Source: Brucella tritici
GTDB taxonomy: Bacteria > Pseudomonadota > Alphaproteobacteria > Rhizobiales > Rhizobiaceae
Assembly (NCBI RefSeq): GCF_008932295.1
Contig: NZ_WBWA01000035.1
Coordinates: 1-40,028 of the forward strand
Reading direction: 5' to 3'
Length of the DNA stretch: 40,028 bases
The translations under genes were made by a program, and so were the position numbers. Of the stretch, positions 1 to 8,045 are shown in pieces. Below the pieces are notes generated by a model. It saw only the letters and a program-made list of their open reading frames with translations. It did not search any database and was not told where the DNA came from. Numbering within the stretch: position 1 is the first letter of the stretch; every line of letters starts with the position of its first letter.

Positions 1-67
1 TCGATCGCTGTAGTTCTGCTCGAATGGCGTGCGTGGTCTTGGCGCTGCCGTGGAGAATTTGGCCCAT
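1..67 (-). CDS. IS481-like transposase, N-terminal fragment (runs off window)
   Basis: Reading leftward from an ATG at 67, the 22 visible codons give MGQILHGSAKTTHAIRAEL and so on. This is the typical opening of IS481-type DDE transposases (MGQ-LHGSA-TT-A-R-A-Q). A clear ribosome binding site (GGAGGGAGCT) precedes the ATG. The rest of the gene lies outside the window, so I cannot say whether it is intact. Family assignment rests on this short opening only. Confidence 0.6.
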   Translation of the reverse strand, partial: MGQILHGSAKTTHAIRAELQRS

Positions 68-201
68 AGCTCCCTCCGCTGTGTCGGTGACAATTCTACA
101 CCATCACATGCTGGGACCAAACACCTAGGCCGCGCACTCATAAATAGGCTAGCTATTTGAATGGATTAGTTATTGAAAGGCCTCGGATTTGGAGGTCTTT
201 G
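68..201. other. IS481 element end and spacer before the IS5 remnant
   Basis: This is non-coding. On the minus strand the 40 bases before the IS481-like start contain TGTAGAATTGTC, a plausible element end because IS481 ends usually begin TGT. The 11-mer TTCTACACCAT at 94-104 recurs as its exact reverse complement at 1996-2006, beyond the IS30 remnant, so the two may be related element ends. Confidence 0.35.
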
Positions 202-965
202 ATGTCACGTCGCCACTATGAACTCACAGAACGAGAATGGTCGATTATTGCATCGCTGTTGTCGAGCAAACCTCGTGGCGTTCCACGGGTTGATGATCGC
301 ATGGTTCTCAACGGAATCCTGTGGCGCTTCCGCACCGGTCATCATGGTCAGAAATCCCCGAACGCTATGGTATTGCCACGACCTGCTACAACCGTTTCGT
401 TCGCTGGCGTCGTGCCGGTGTCTGGGATCGGCTGCTTGAGGCTGTCTCTGAGGCCCATGATGGCGACATCGTGATGATCGACAGCACCTGTGTTCGTGTT
501 CATCAGCACGGAGCCACAGGAAAAAAGGGGATGCCGACGATGGTGGCATCGGACGTTCCCGTGGCGGCCTCACAAGCAAAATCCACGCGATTGTTGATGC
601 AGAAGGCCGTCCGATCAATCTTTGCCTGACGGGTGGTCAGGCTGCTGACTGCTCTCAGGCCGAGGGCCTCTCATTGAACGCATCAAAGCAGGCGGCACCT
701 GCTTGCGGACAAGGCCTATGATACCGATGCGATCCGGAAGACAACAGCAGAACGAAAAATCTGGGCCAATATTCCTCCCAAATCCAACCGTAAGGACGTC
801 TTTGCGTTCTCGCCATGGGTATATCGCCAGAGAAACCTGGTCGAGCGCTTCTTTAATCGCATCAAACACTATCGTGGCATCGCCACGCGTTACGACAAGA
901 ACCCGGACAATTTCCTCGCTGCTGTCAAACTGATCGCTGTCCGCATCTGGTGCATCAGTTTATGA
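202..965 (+). pseudogene. IS5-family (IS427-like) transposase, multiply frameshifted
   Basis: The family's N-terminus starts at the ATG at 202 (MSRRHYELTEREWSIIASLL) and runs to about 315. The match continues in another frame (about 321-525, with WSEIPERYGIATTCYNRFVRWRRAGVWD split across several readings and the catalytic-type VMIDSTCVRVHQHGA). It moves to a third frame (about 540-670, GGLTSKIHAIVDAEGRP and GGQAADCSQ), a fourth (about 670-703) and back (705-965, LADKAYDTDAIR, then ERFFNRIKHYRGIATRYDK with the catalytic Glu region). At least four frame changes are needed, so it is dead even if the family sometimes uses one programmed shift. The stop lies at 963-965, right at the junction with IS30-derived sequence. 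There is no clean terminal repeat pair around it. Confidence 0.85.
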
Positions 966-1943
966 GCCTACGCTCTAACACAGCGCAATGGCATGCGGAC
1001 CGGGCCGCACGGCGACCGCGAGTAGGTAAATTGGCAAGCAACCTACGTCTCCGCCAGTATGTTGAGGAGCGTTTGGCTGGTAAGGTCGCCAATGGAGACG
1101 GCATCGCTTTCGATGGCCCTGTGGTGGTATGGAAGAAGCAGCGAGCGGTTCACCGCCAGAGCCACAGGTGGTCGATGGCCTGGAGCCCCGAGCAAATAGC
1201 GCACCGCCTTGTGATTGACTATCCTGAGGATGATACGATGCGGATTAGTCATGAGGCGATTTATCAGGCTCTGTATATTCAGGGACGCGGTGCGTTGCGC
1301 CGCGAATTGCCTGCGAAGCGGACGAGCGTTGCGTGTTCCACGCGAACGATCGCGATCCCGGAACAAGTCCTTAATTGGTGATGCTATCATGATCAGCGAT
1401 CGGCCCGCCGACATCAATGACCGGGCAATTCCGGGGCATTGGAAGGGCGATCTCATTCTGGGGCTTGGTAGTTCGGACATCGGCACACTTGTTGAGCGGA
1501 GTTCACGCTTCACAATGCTACTCCACCTGCCACGTATGGAGGGTTATCAGCAGGAGCCAAGAGTTAGGAACAGACCCGCACTCGCAGGGCATGGCGCGGA
1601 AGCTGTTTACAAAGCCATTGTTCGTTCCATGGCAAAGCTTCCGGAGCAACTACGTCAATCACTGATTTGGGATCAGGGAGCAGAAATGGCACAACACGCT
1701 AAACTGCGTGTTGATGCGGGGTTGAATATCTATTTTTGCGATCCGCAAAGCCCATGGCAACGCGGCTCAAACGAAAATACGAACGGTTTGCTGCGGCAGT
1801 ATTTTCCCAAAGGAACAGATTTGAGCCGTCACACGGCCCAGGAACTGGATGCCGTAGCCCACTCGCTCAACACCAGACCGCGCAAAACGCTCGGCTGGAA
1901 AACACCTGCTGAAGTTCTCGACCAATTTCTGGCAATGCAGTAA
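966..1943 (+). pseudogene. IS30-family transposase, 5'-truncated and frameshifted
   Basis: The middle part (about 968-1320) reads NTAQWHADRAARRPRVGKLA and later WSPEQIAHRLVIDYPED and ISHEAIYQALYIQGRGALRREL. The family match then shifts from that frame to the frame of 1215-1943 at about 1320. The second part carries the DDE core: GHWKGDLILG (first Asp), LIWDQGAEMAQH (second Asp) and WQRGSNENTNGLLRQYFPKGTD (Glu), then LNTRPRKTLGWKTPAEVL near the end. The N-terminal helix-turn-helix of IS30 transposases is missing, because the reading starts abruptly at the IS5 remnant. Truncation by that element or by recombination is the likely cause. Confidence 0.88.
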
Positions 1944-2187
1944 AACAGACCTGTTGCGACGACCGATTGAATCTGCCTTGGCTACCCTGGTCCGAATGGT
2001 GTAGAAGCGCATCCGGCTTGCCTCTACACCAGATGACCATGAACGTCGCAACACAGCACATGCACACCATAACGACGTATCGTACAGAAAACAGTTCGCC
2101 AAACCAATCATCAAAACGACGATCCTGTGCTGATTTCGATCATTTTTGACTTTCGTTGATCGACATAAGTTTACAACCGTACCGTCG
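1944..2187. other. IS30 3' flank with a hairpin; otherwise no gene seen
   Basis: The bases after the transposase stop (1944-1990, GTTGCGACGACCG) look like the non-coding 3' end of an IS30 element. A perfect 8-bp inverted repeat, TGGTGTAG (1997-2004) and CTACACCA (2024-2031), follows. No convincing gene is present up to the next stop codon. Confidence 0.4.
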
Positions 2188-2463
2188 TCAAACGGTAGCG
2201 GGCTGTAAAACCGTGAACAGCGCCCCACCATCGCGGTCCAGATCCTGAATATCCAGGAGAAGCAAGCCATCGGATTCGGCCACCGCGAGTTCCGTCTTTG
2301 TGGCGTTCATTGCGGCTGTAACGGCCTCTTTGTTTCCCCACACTTTTCCACGCCTGATCACATCCGGACCATCTTCAGGGCTAGCGATACTGAATTCAAC
2401 GCCGCCAACATCAACGCCGTCGCAGATGAGATTTCCGGTTCCATGCAATAATGTAACAGCCAT
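2188..2463 (-). CDS. Small hypothetical protein (91 aa)
   Basis: I do not recognise the family. The start at 2463 (MAVTLLHGTGNLICDGVDVG) is chosen over the longer reading at 2493 because GGGAG lies 5 bases before it. The protein is acidic and soluble, with no signal peptide or membrane segment. The N-terminal half has a beta-rich pattern (GNLICDGVDVGGVEFSIA) and the C-terminus reads LLLLDIQDLDRDGGALFTV. It lies alone between IS debris and the SyrB-like cluster, in the same direction as the two genes to its right. No function can be proposed. Confidence 0.6.
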   Translation of the reverse strand: MAVTLLHGTGNLICDGVDVGGVEFSIASPEDGPDVIRRGKVWGNKEAVTAAMNATKTELAVAESDGLLLLDIQDLDRDGGALFTVLQPATV

Positions 2464-2510
2464 CACTACTCCCTGTTTCTTAATCAAAATCATCCAAGTT
2501 TTGCAGCTTG

Positions 2511-3014
2511 TCAGTTTTCAGAACCATCCTGCTTCGCTTTTAACCGCTCATTCAATAGGAGCTTGAGCCGCGCATTTTCCGCTTCCAGCTCTTCCAGTTC
2601 TTCGTCTGTCACCGGTCCGTCTTCAGGCTTGGGATTTGGCCTTTTCGCACGAGGCCGCTTTTGTAGTGATTTGGGAACGGGAGGCGAGGCTAGAATTTCA
2701 TCTATCCCCTCCTCTTTCCGCTCGGGCTCCACAACAACTGGCCCTTCTTGAAGGACCTCCGGCTCTTCAGCGAACGATAACACCTCAGAAGAAGCGACGG
2801 GCTCAACCTTTGGGGCTGCTGCCTTACCATTTCTTTCATCGGGATCTTTGGTCGTAACTTTGATGGATAGTCGCGTTGGCAATATAGGTTCAGGCTGCTC
2901 AGAGCTTTCGCCGGCTGCGGGTTCAGCATCTGGCTTTTCGTTCGGCAAAGCCGACCTCTTCCGCGATCGCCAACTCTTCAACCGCGCAACGAGACGTTCC
3001 CCCAGTGACTTCAT
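2511..3014 (-). CDS. Hypothetical charged protein with C-terminal coiled coil (167 aa), SyrB-group related
   Basis: The start at 3014 (MKSLGERLVARLKSWRSRKR) has a strong site, GGGAGG, nine bases upstream. The N-terminal 30 residues are basic. The middle (about 35-125) is low-complexity, rich in Pro, Glu and Lys and probably disordered, with a basic patch PKSLQKRPRAKRPNPKP. The last 35 residues (EELEELEAENARLKLLLNER) form a Leu/Glu coiled coil. The same C-terminal pattern (LE-EN--L+--L--RL) ends the two neighbouring proteins at 3179-3745 and 3996-4529, so the three form a local family. Role is unknown; by analogy with SyrB it could be a regulator or partner that dimerises through the coiled coil. 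Confidence 0.65.
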   Translation of the reverse strand: MKSLGERLVARLKSWRSRKRSALPNEKPDAEPAAGESSEQPEPILPTRLSIKVTTKDPDERNGKAAAPKVEPVASSEVLSFAEEPEVLQEGPVVVEPERKEEGIDEILASPPVPKSLQKRPRAKRPNPKPEDGPVTDEELEELEAENARLKLLLNERLKAKQDGSEN

Positions 3015-3178
3015 CGTGATCGACCTCCCTATACCTGACGCAACAGTACGCAGAAATGCCGTCAGCTTAAGCCTGACAACACAATAGTTTTGGCAACCAT
3101 GGGCCCTTACACATGTCACCAGAACGCTTGAACAGATCAGTTATCGAGGCTGGCAGAGCAGTCTTAGCGACCGTTTCT

Positions 3179-3745
3179 CTATTGCTTTTCCAATCGTCGA
3201 AGCATTTTGAGCAACTGTCTGTTCTCCATGCGCAATCTGGCGGCCAGTTCACGTTTCAGATCGGCATTTTCGATTTCCAGAGCTGACAATTCAGCCTGAA
3301 TATCGGGCTCGGCTGCGATCCGACTTACCGCTTCTCGTTTAACCGGGACTGATTTTTTCTTACGACGTGGAACAGACGGCTTTTTCTCACTGACAACAGA
3401 ATTTTCCGCCATGTTTGCCGTTTGCAGCTCTTCCGTTGCAAGGGATGCTTCTTCCGGTTTCGAGGCGTCCATGTTGGAAAGTTCTGGCTCGCTCAGAGCC
3501 TCTTCAACTTGCTCGGTGACTGGCTCAGCATGCGCCACAACTTTTGTAGTGGCATTCTCAGTTCTGCGTTCAATCGGCTTGGATAGATCAGGCTGGACCC
3601 GAACCTCCATTGGAGATTGGGGCGCATCCGCCTCGACTTGTTCGGCGATCGACTTCAAATCCAGATTTCCCCACAAAGACGACGAGCCCTTGCGAGTACG
3701 CTTGTTCTTATATTCAACGACAATATTACGGTTTGGATTTTTCAT
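3179..3745 (-). CDS. SyrB-group hypothetical regulator (188 aa) with C-terminal coiled coil
   Basis: I take the ATG at 3745 (MKNPNRNIVVEYKNKRTRKG). A longer reading begins at a TTG at 3796, but the ATG gives the compact conserved-looking start. The sequence continues SSLWGNLDLKSIAEQVE, then a disordered acidic middle (about 40-120), a basic stretch VPRRKKKSVPVKREA, and a C-terminal coiled coil ALEIENADLKRELAARLRME. From memory, the opening motif (NPNR-VVEYK-KR and SLWG-LDLKSIA) occurs in rhizobial and Brucella proteins annotated as SyrB-like, but I could not search. It is on the strand of the 2511-3014 gene and divergent from the clear SyrB-like protein at 3996. Confidence 0.65.
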   Translation of the reverse strand: MKNPNRNIVVEYKNKRTRKGSSSLWGNLDLKSIAEQVEADAPQSPMEVRVQPDLSKPIERRTENATTKVVAHAEPVTEQVEEALSEPELSNMDASKPEEASLATEELQTANMAENSVVSEKKPSVPRRKKKSVPVKREAVSRIAAEPDIQAELSALEIENADLKRELAARLRMENRQLLKMLRRLEKQ

Positions 3746-3995
3746 CCGTGAGTAGCTTTCCCGAGGAAATTTGAAGGCACGCTCTACGCGCGTCAAAGGG
3801 CTTTTACCAGTAGCTACATATTACGCGTCGGATTTTCAACACTCAACAGAATCTCCGACCTGATCGATATGTCCTGAAAGCAAGTTCATCTCATCTTGAA
3901 CACATGATGTACACGGCCTTATTGTTACATCAACCATTGACCTGTATTTTTGACGCCTAAATGAATTTCCAAACATCGATCTGGAGAAGCATAAC
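3746..3995. promoter_or_regulatory. Divergent intergenic region between two SyrB-group genes
   Basis: About 250 bases separate the two outward-reading genes, so it must hold promoters for both. On the plus strand TTGAAC (3896-3901) with TATTGT further on is a weak promoter candidate. No palindrome stood out. Confidence 0.35.
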
Positions 3996-4529
3996 ATGGC
4001 AGACGAAACCATTGCAGCAGTAAACGAGACACCAGTTGAGGTGAGAAGCGCCGAGCCTGTGGGTGCCACGAAGAAAACCCGTGCACCACGCAAAAAAGCT
4101 GAGCCTAGGCCCGCAAAGGCGGCTACAGCACCTGCCGCTAAAACTACCAGGGCCGCATCCAAACCAGTGAAAGCGGCCAAAGCTGCTTCAAAAGCAGAAC
4201 CCGCTGCAACACCACCGATAGAGCACAAGCGCAACAAGTACACGCCGGCCCAGCGCGCCTCCATCCTCGCTTCTATCGAAAAAGCAACAAAAGGCGGCAA
4301 GACCACTCTCAAGGCTGCATTGCAGCAGACTGAAGTGAGTGAGCAGACCTACTACAACTGGAAGAACGCTGCTACAAAGAAAGCGCCCGCGCCGTCGGCA
4401 GGGTCGTCCAGCGATGATCTTTCCACCTTGGTTGCACTGGAAGCAGAGAACCTCAAGCTACGCCAAGAACTTGCTGCAAAACTGCGTGCTGAGAACGAAG
4501 AATTGCGCAGACGTCTGGGGCGAACCTGA
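3996..4529 (+). CDS. SyrB-like DNA-binding regulator (177 aa)
   Basis: The ATG at 3996 has GGAG about ten bases upstream. Residues 1-75 are an Ala/Lys/Pro-rich, histone-H1-like basic tail (KKTRAPRKKAEPRPAKAA). Residues about 80-125 form a compact helix-turn-helix-like domain (YTPAQRASILASIEKATKGG then VSEQTYYNWKNA), like the HTH of IS3/IS66 OrfA proteins. After a Ser/Pro linker, residues about 143-177 are a coiled coil (ALEAENLKLRQELAAKLRAE). This matches what I recall of rhizobial SyrB, described as a repressor of syrM in Sinorhizobium; the target here is unknown. It is followed by a strong hairpin at 4570-4602. Confidence 0.75.
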   Translation: MADETIAAVNETPVEVRSAEPVGATKKTRAPRKKAEPRPAKAATAPAAKTTRAASKPVKAAKAASKAEPAATPPIEHKRNKYTPAQRASILASIEKATKGGKTTLKAALQQTEVSEQTYYNWKNAATKKAPAPSAGSSSDDLSTLVALEAENLKLRQELAAKLRAENEELRRRLGRT

Positions 4530-4569
4530 GGCAAACTGCTCCGCAGCATCTGCATCAGGGCGCTGACAA

Positions 4570-4602
4570 AACAGATGACTTCCCACGTGTAAGTCATCTG
4601 TT
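4570..4602 (+). terminator. Hairpin, probable terminator of the SyrB-like gene
   Basis: AACAGATGACTT (4570-4581) pairs perfectly with AAGTCATCTGTT (4591-4602) across a 9-base loop, 40 bases after the stop. The following CGCCTTTC has only a short T-run, so termination could be weak or the hairpin could protect the mRNA 3' end. Confidence 0.6.
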
Positions 4603-4777
4603 CGCCTTTCGATGATGAAAATTCGAAGCCTTTGTTCTCTCCTTCCAAAGGCTCTCTAATAAGGCCAAGAGTGAGGATTACCGTTCCCACAACTTCTGGT
4701 CTGGATTAGTGCATGACGACCACCAAGCGTCACGGGCAGGATTATGCTGACTGCCAATACCAAGATGGAGTCACATC

Positions 4778-5014
4778 ATGATTTTGGATCCCGCTCAGGC
4801 CGAGGCACTCTACAAGGCAATGCACGCCTTGAATGACAGCGGAGGTCAGCTTATTGCGGCTTCCTTTGACGCCTTCACCACCGGTAAGGCGATCATTGAT
4901 GTTTGCGCCTACACGGACGATCGCATCGAACTGCGGTCAATTGGCGCCAATGTAACTGAAATACATGCTGATCTGTCCGCTTTTGCCGTTGCATATGGTT
5001 TACAAACACCGTGA
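4778..5014 (+). CDS. Small conserved-looking hypothetical protein (78 aa)
   Basis: The ATG at 4778 follows GGAG with a 7-base gap. The sequence MILDPAQAEALYKAMHALND is followed by GGQLIAASFDAFTTGKAIID and a short beta-rich end (DRIELRSIGANVTEIHADLS). It is soluble, acidic, without signal peptide or membrane segment. I do not recognise the family. It stands alone, downstream of the SyrB-like gene and its hairpin. Confidence 0.6.
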   Translation: MILDPAQAEALYKAMHALNDSGGQLIAASFDAFTTGKAIIDVCAYTDDRIELRSIGANVTEIHADLSAFAVAYGLQTP

Positions 5015-5179
5015 ATGCATTTGTGCAGTCACAAGCTACCACTGATCGAGCTCACGTCAACCTATACGCCAAAACGGATGAGAACATGTAATTATTACTC
5101 ATTCTTTTGGTTGGTCCCTCTTACGGCATTTAATCAGAAAAACTGGGTCTTTGGCATGTGTCTTACTCCCCAAATTAAA

Positions 5180-5208
5180 ACACCCGCCGCAGAAGGAGCG
5201 ACGGGTGT
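5180..5208 (-). terminator. Rho-independent terminator of the DUF1127 gene
   Basis: Read on the minus strand, ACACCCG and CGGGTGT (plus 5202-5208 and 5180-5186) form a GC-rich stem followed at once by TTTTAATTT. It lies about 90 bases after the stop of the DUF1127 gene and has the classical stem plus U-tract form. Confidence 0.75.
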
Positions 5209-5216
5209 CTAAGGGA

Positions 5217-5248
5217 AGACCAGATCCTGGGAGGAAAACGTCTGGTCT
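5217..5248 (-). repeat. Second hairpin in the DUF1127 3' untranslated region
   Basis: AGACCAGA (5217-5224) and TCTGGTCT (5241-5248) form a perfect 8-bp stem with a 16-base loop containing GGGAGG. It lies between the DUF1127 stop and the terminator, so the transcript would end in two tandem hairpins, possibly stabilising it or forming the 3' part of a small RNA. Confidence 0.45.
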
Positions 5249-5298
5249 CAGATCGCCTAGGAATTGGGAGGAACTGCCTTAGCGATAATCAGAAATCA

Positions 5299-5445
5299 TT
5301 AGCGGAGAACAGCCTGACGGGCAATTGATGGAATTTCCGAAGCCATGATGCCCAGATCGTTCAGTTCACGTGCATTCAGGCGGCTCAGTTCGTTGACGGT
5401 GTTACGGTAACGGCGCCAGTTGCTATACGAGCGGATCAGGTTCAT
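5299..5445 (-). CDS. DUF1127 (YjiS-like) small protein, 48 aa
   Basis: The reading from the ATG at 5445 is MNLIRSYSNWRRYRNTVNEL, then SRLNARELNDLGIMASEIPS and IARQAVLR. The basic Arg-rich start and the core W-RYR-T--EL--L---EL-DLGI are the hallmark of DUF1127. GAGGAGAGAG lies just before the ATG. Known members of about 47 residues in Agrobacterium and Rhodobacter relatives affect RNA turnover and phosphate or carbon physiology through this Arg-rich domain; whether this one does so is inference. It has its own terminator on the left and a 250-base upstream region. Confidence 0.85.
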   Translation of the reverse strand: MNLIRSYSNWRRYRNTVNELSRLNARELNDLGIMASEIPSIARQAVLR

Positions 5446-5698
5446 TTCTCTCTCCTCAAAATTCTCTCTTTGTTACAAACAGCATATAGGTCCGCGCTGT
5501 CTGGGACAGAAGCGTCAGTTTCGCATAGCTGACATGCTAATAAGATGGGGTAGCAGCCGAAGTTCCAGATGCACGTAGCAACACCAAGCGAAAGCTCTCG
5601 GTTTGGGTTCAATCCTGTTTCTTGACTCGTAAAATGACCGCAACGATTATTTAACCATAATTCGGCGAATACTTATCGAGTTCAATCAGGCTTCCGGT
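5446..5698. promoter_or_regulatory. Divergent intergenic region, DUF1127 and L,D-transpeptidase genes
   Basis: About 250 bases between two outward-reading genes; it must contain both promoters. No clear -35/-10 pair or palindrome could be assigned by eye. Confidence 0.3.
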
Positions 5699-6913
5699 AT
5701 GTCGCACCTCGTTTCTTTATCCAAATTCACCTTGAGTATTGTTGTATTTTCCGGCCTGCTTGTCGGTTCGGGCAAAGCAGCGACGCTCTTTCTTGAACAT
5801 GAGATAGCGCAACGATCCTTTGAACAGAACCAACGCTATTCCTCGCCCTTCTCCGCCAATCTGCGTCCAATCAACGGACTGCTTTTGCAGATAAAAGAAA
5901 TTCGACCGTCCGCGTCAGTGGGATCAGCTGCACCGATCAATGCCGAATTGGACCAGATGACCACCAGCAGCATCAATCGTGCGCAACAAACAGAAAGGGA
6001 AGTCTCATCGAACTATACCCCATCCGCCGACGATCTGGCGCCTGCTATTGAAATGCCAAGTGGCGTCGGAGCCAAGGAACAGATTGCCTCGTATCAGATC
6101 ATGCTGGATAGGGCAGGCGCTTCGCCTGGTGCAATTGATGGACGCTCAGGCAGTAACGTCGACAAGGCTTCTGCAGCTTTTGGGGAAATCACTGGCAGAT
6201 TTATCAATCCGGCTGATCCGGCTGCAATTCAGGCTGAGCTTGAAAACACCGGTGGACCAGCTTTCAGGGATTACCTCATCACCAATGAGGATGTCGGCAA
6301 GCAATTTGTAGCGGAAATACCGACCGACTATGCCTTAAAAGCACAATTGCCAGCAATGGCTTATACCTCGGTCACGGAGATGCTTGGCGAGCGATTTCAA
6401 ATCGATGAGAGTTTTCTCAAAGAGATCAATCCTGGCGTTAATTTCAATCAGCCGGGTTCGATCATCAAAGTCCCCAATCTGGCCAAAGCCAAACGCACGC
6501 CAATTGCCCATATCGTGGCAGACAAACGCCGCAAACAGGTTCGTGGCTATGATACAGCTGGAAAGCTGAAAGTAGCCTACCCGTCCACTATCGGCTCTTC
6601 GGACACCCCTTCACCTTCAGGCACGGTCCAGGTCAAACGAATAGCGATCAATCCAAATTATACATACAATCCCAGGATAAACTTTAAACAAGGAGCCAAT
6701 GAAGGCGTTTTGACCATTCCGCCTGGACCAAACGGTCCTGTCGGAACGGTTTGGATTGCACTTTCCAAACCCACTTATGGTATTCATGGCACCCCTGATC
6801 CCTCGCGCATCGGCAAAACATCGAGCCACGGCTGCGTGCGTCTTACAAATTGGGATGCAGAAGAACTCGCGAAAATCGTCAAACCCGGCGTCATGGTGGT
6901 GTTCACTGAATGA
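5699..6913 (+). CDS. L,D-transpeptidase (YkuD domain), exported
   Basis: This is a periplasmic enzyme of 404 residues that would form 3-3 cross-links in peptidoglycan or attach proteins to it. Residues 1-28 are a Sec signal (hydrophobic LSIVVFSGLLVGSG, then KAAT). Residues about 125-165 resemble a peptidoglycan-binding motif (YQIMLDRAGASPGAIDG). About 220-255 are LysM-like (MLGERFQIDESFLKEINPGV). The C-terminal YkuD domain carries IHGTP (His363) and SSHGCVRLTN with catalytic Cys379. Lengths of 300-500 residues with this layout are common in Hyphomicrobiales, which rely heavily on L,D-transpeptidation. It appears to be a single-gene unit; the RTX gene to the right is convergent. Confidence 0.92.
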   Translation: MSHLVSLSKFTLSIVVFSGLLVGSGKAATLFLEHEIAQRSFEQNQRYSSPFSANLRPINGLLLQIKEIRPSASVGSAAPINAELDQMTTSSINRAQQTEREVSSNYTPSADDLAPAIEMPSGVGAKEQIASYQIMLDRAGASPGAIDGRSGSNVDKASAAFGEITGRFINPADPAAIQAELENTGGPAFRDYLITNEDVGKQFVAEIPTDYALKAQLPAMAYTSVTEMLGERFQIDESFLKEINPGVNFNQPGSIIKVPNLAKAKRTPIAHIVADKRRKQVRGYDTAGKLKVAYPSTIGSSDTPSPSGTVQVKRIAINPNYTYNPRINFKQGANEGVLTIPPGPNGPVGTVWIALSKPTYGIHGTPDPSRIGKTSSHGCVRLTNWDAEELAKIVKPGVMVVFTE

Positions 6914-7028
6914 GTGCAGGTTGCCATATTATTGACGTGTGGAGTGGAAACCAGCCCGTTCTAACCAACCCGATTTTTTACAACAGAACCCCATAGGGGA
7001 TAGGTCGGCAACGGCGCTTACTGTTTCA

Positions 7029-8045
7029 TTACGCACCGCCAACATCAAAGACAATGTCACTGGACGACAGCTCCGCGAGCGACACATTCTCAACGAGGAT
7101 TCCGAAATCGTCTGTACCATTGAAGGAGATGTAAACACCGTCTCCCACGTCGCGTGACGCCGCAAGGAAGGTGTCAAAGTCGTCTATTCCTGTAACCCCT
7201 TGCGCTGTTTCGGAAAACTCGATTCTGTCGCCGCTTGCACCGTCAAAGTCGAGAATATGGTCAACGCCTTCGCCAGATGGTGGAATCAGGAACCAGGAGA
7301 AGGTATCTGCACCGGGGCCGCCAGTAAGTTCATCCGAACCGCCCCCGCCATCGTTCTGAAGCCTGTCATTTCCCTCACCGCCGAAGAGGTGATCGTCTCC
7401 ACTACCCTCCAAATTACCCTGATCAACGAGCGTATCGTTTCCGCTCCCACCCTCAAGCACATCATTGCCAGAGGATGACGAAAAGAATGCCTCGTTTGCA
7501 TCGGAACCAAGAAGCAGGTTGTCCTGATTGCCGGCCACATGAGCGGAGATGCCTTCAATATTGATGAAGGTGAGTCCAGTCGTGGTCGTCCCACTCGCCG
7601 CATCAAAAATGATCGGGGTCTCCGAATTGCCAAACTCGATCGCAAGTACGTCGTAGCCAGCGCCACCATCTACGAAACAGTCTCGGGAGGCATCAATCCA
7701 ATCGTCCCCATCGCCGCCACGGATGATGTCATTGCTTCCAAAGCTGGCAAGCCGGTCGTTTCCGTTGCCGCCGTCGAGATAATCGTCCCCATCATAACTG
7801 TACAGGACATCATCCCCATCGCCACCAAGGAGTATATCATCACCACCGCCACCCCATAGCCAATCAGCGTCGGGTCCACCTTGGATCAGGTCATCTCCGT
7901 CGGCAGCGTCCCCGTTAGCCATGACATGGGAGGCAATCGAGGCGTTACTTGAGCCGGATTTATCAGTGGGCGTATCCTCGGAGGATTGTGGGTAGTCGCC
8001 GATATTCACAGAAGTAAGCGGATCGTCTTCTGGAAGTTTCACCAC
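7029..8045 (-). CDS. RTX (hemolysin-type Ca2+-binding) repeat protein, 338 aa
   Basis: The start is GTG at 8045 with GGAGG eight bases upstream; an alternative GTG follows directly. Residues about 50-130 and 190-245 hold two blocks of Ca2+-binding nonapeptides of the GGxGxD type (GGGGDDILLGGDGDD, GGEGND). The C-terminus (ILDFDGASGDRIEF, then NVSLAELSSSDIVFDV) matches the terminal region of type I secreted RTX proteins, including the uncleaved secretion signal. There is no N-terminal signal or recognisable enzyme domain, so this looks like a small adhesin or matrix-type protein, or a degraded member of a larger one. No type I secretion genes are in the window, so export would rely on genes elsewhere. 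Confidence 0.85.
   Translation of the reverse strand: MVKLPEDDPLTSVNIGDYPQSSEDTPTDKSGSSNASIASHVMANGDAADGDDLIQGGPDADWLWGGGGDDILLGGDGDDVLYSYDGDDYLDGGNGNDRLASFGSNDIIRGGDGDDWIDASRDCFVDGGAGYDVLAIEFGNSETPIIFDAASGTTTTGLTFINIEGISAHVAGNQDNLLLGSDANEAFFSSSSGNDVLEGGSGNDTLVDQGNLEGSGDDHLFGGEGNDRLQNDGGGGSDELTGGPGADTFSWFLIPPSGEGVDHILDFDGASGDRIEFSETAQGVTGIDDFDTFLAASRDVGDGVYISFNGTDDFGILVENVSLAELSSSDIVFDVGGA

Noticed and set aside
5015..5212. 65-codon reading directly after the small conserved protein
   Set aside because: It runs through the terminator hairpin of the DUF1127 gene, has unusual composition and no ribosome binding site.
7029..8045. DNA-level tandem repeat or CRISPR-like array
   Set aside because: The periodicity comes from RTX nonapeptide codons; there are no identical repeats with unique spacers.
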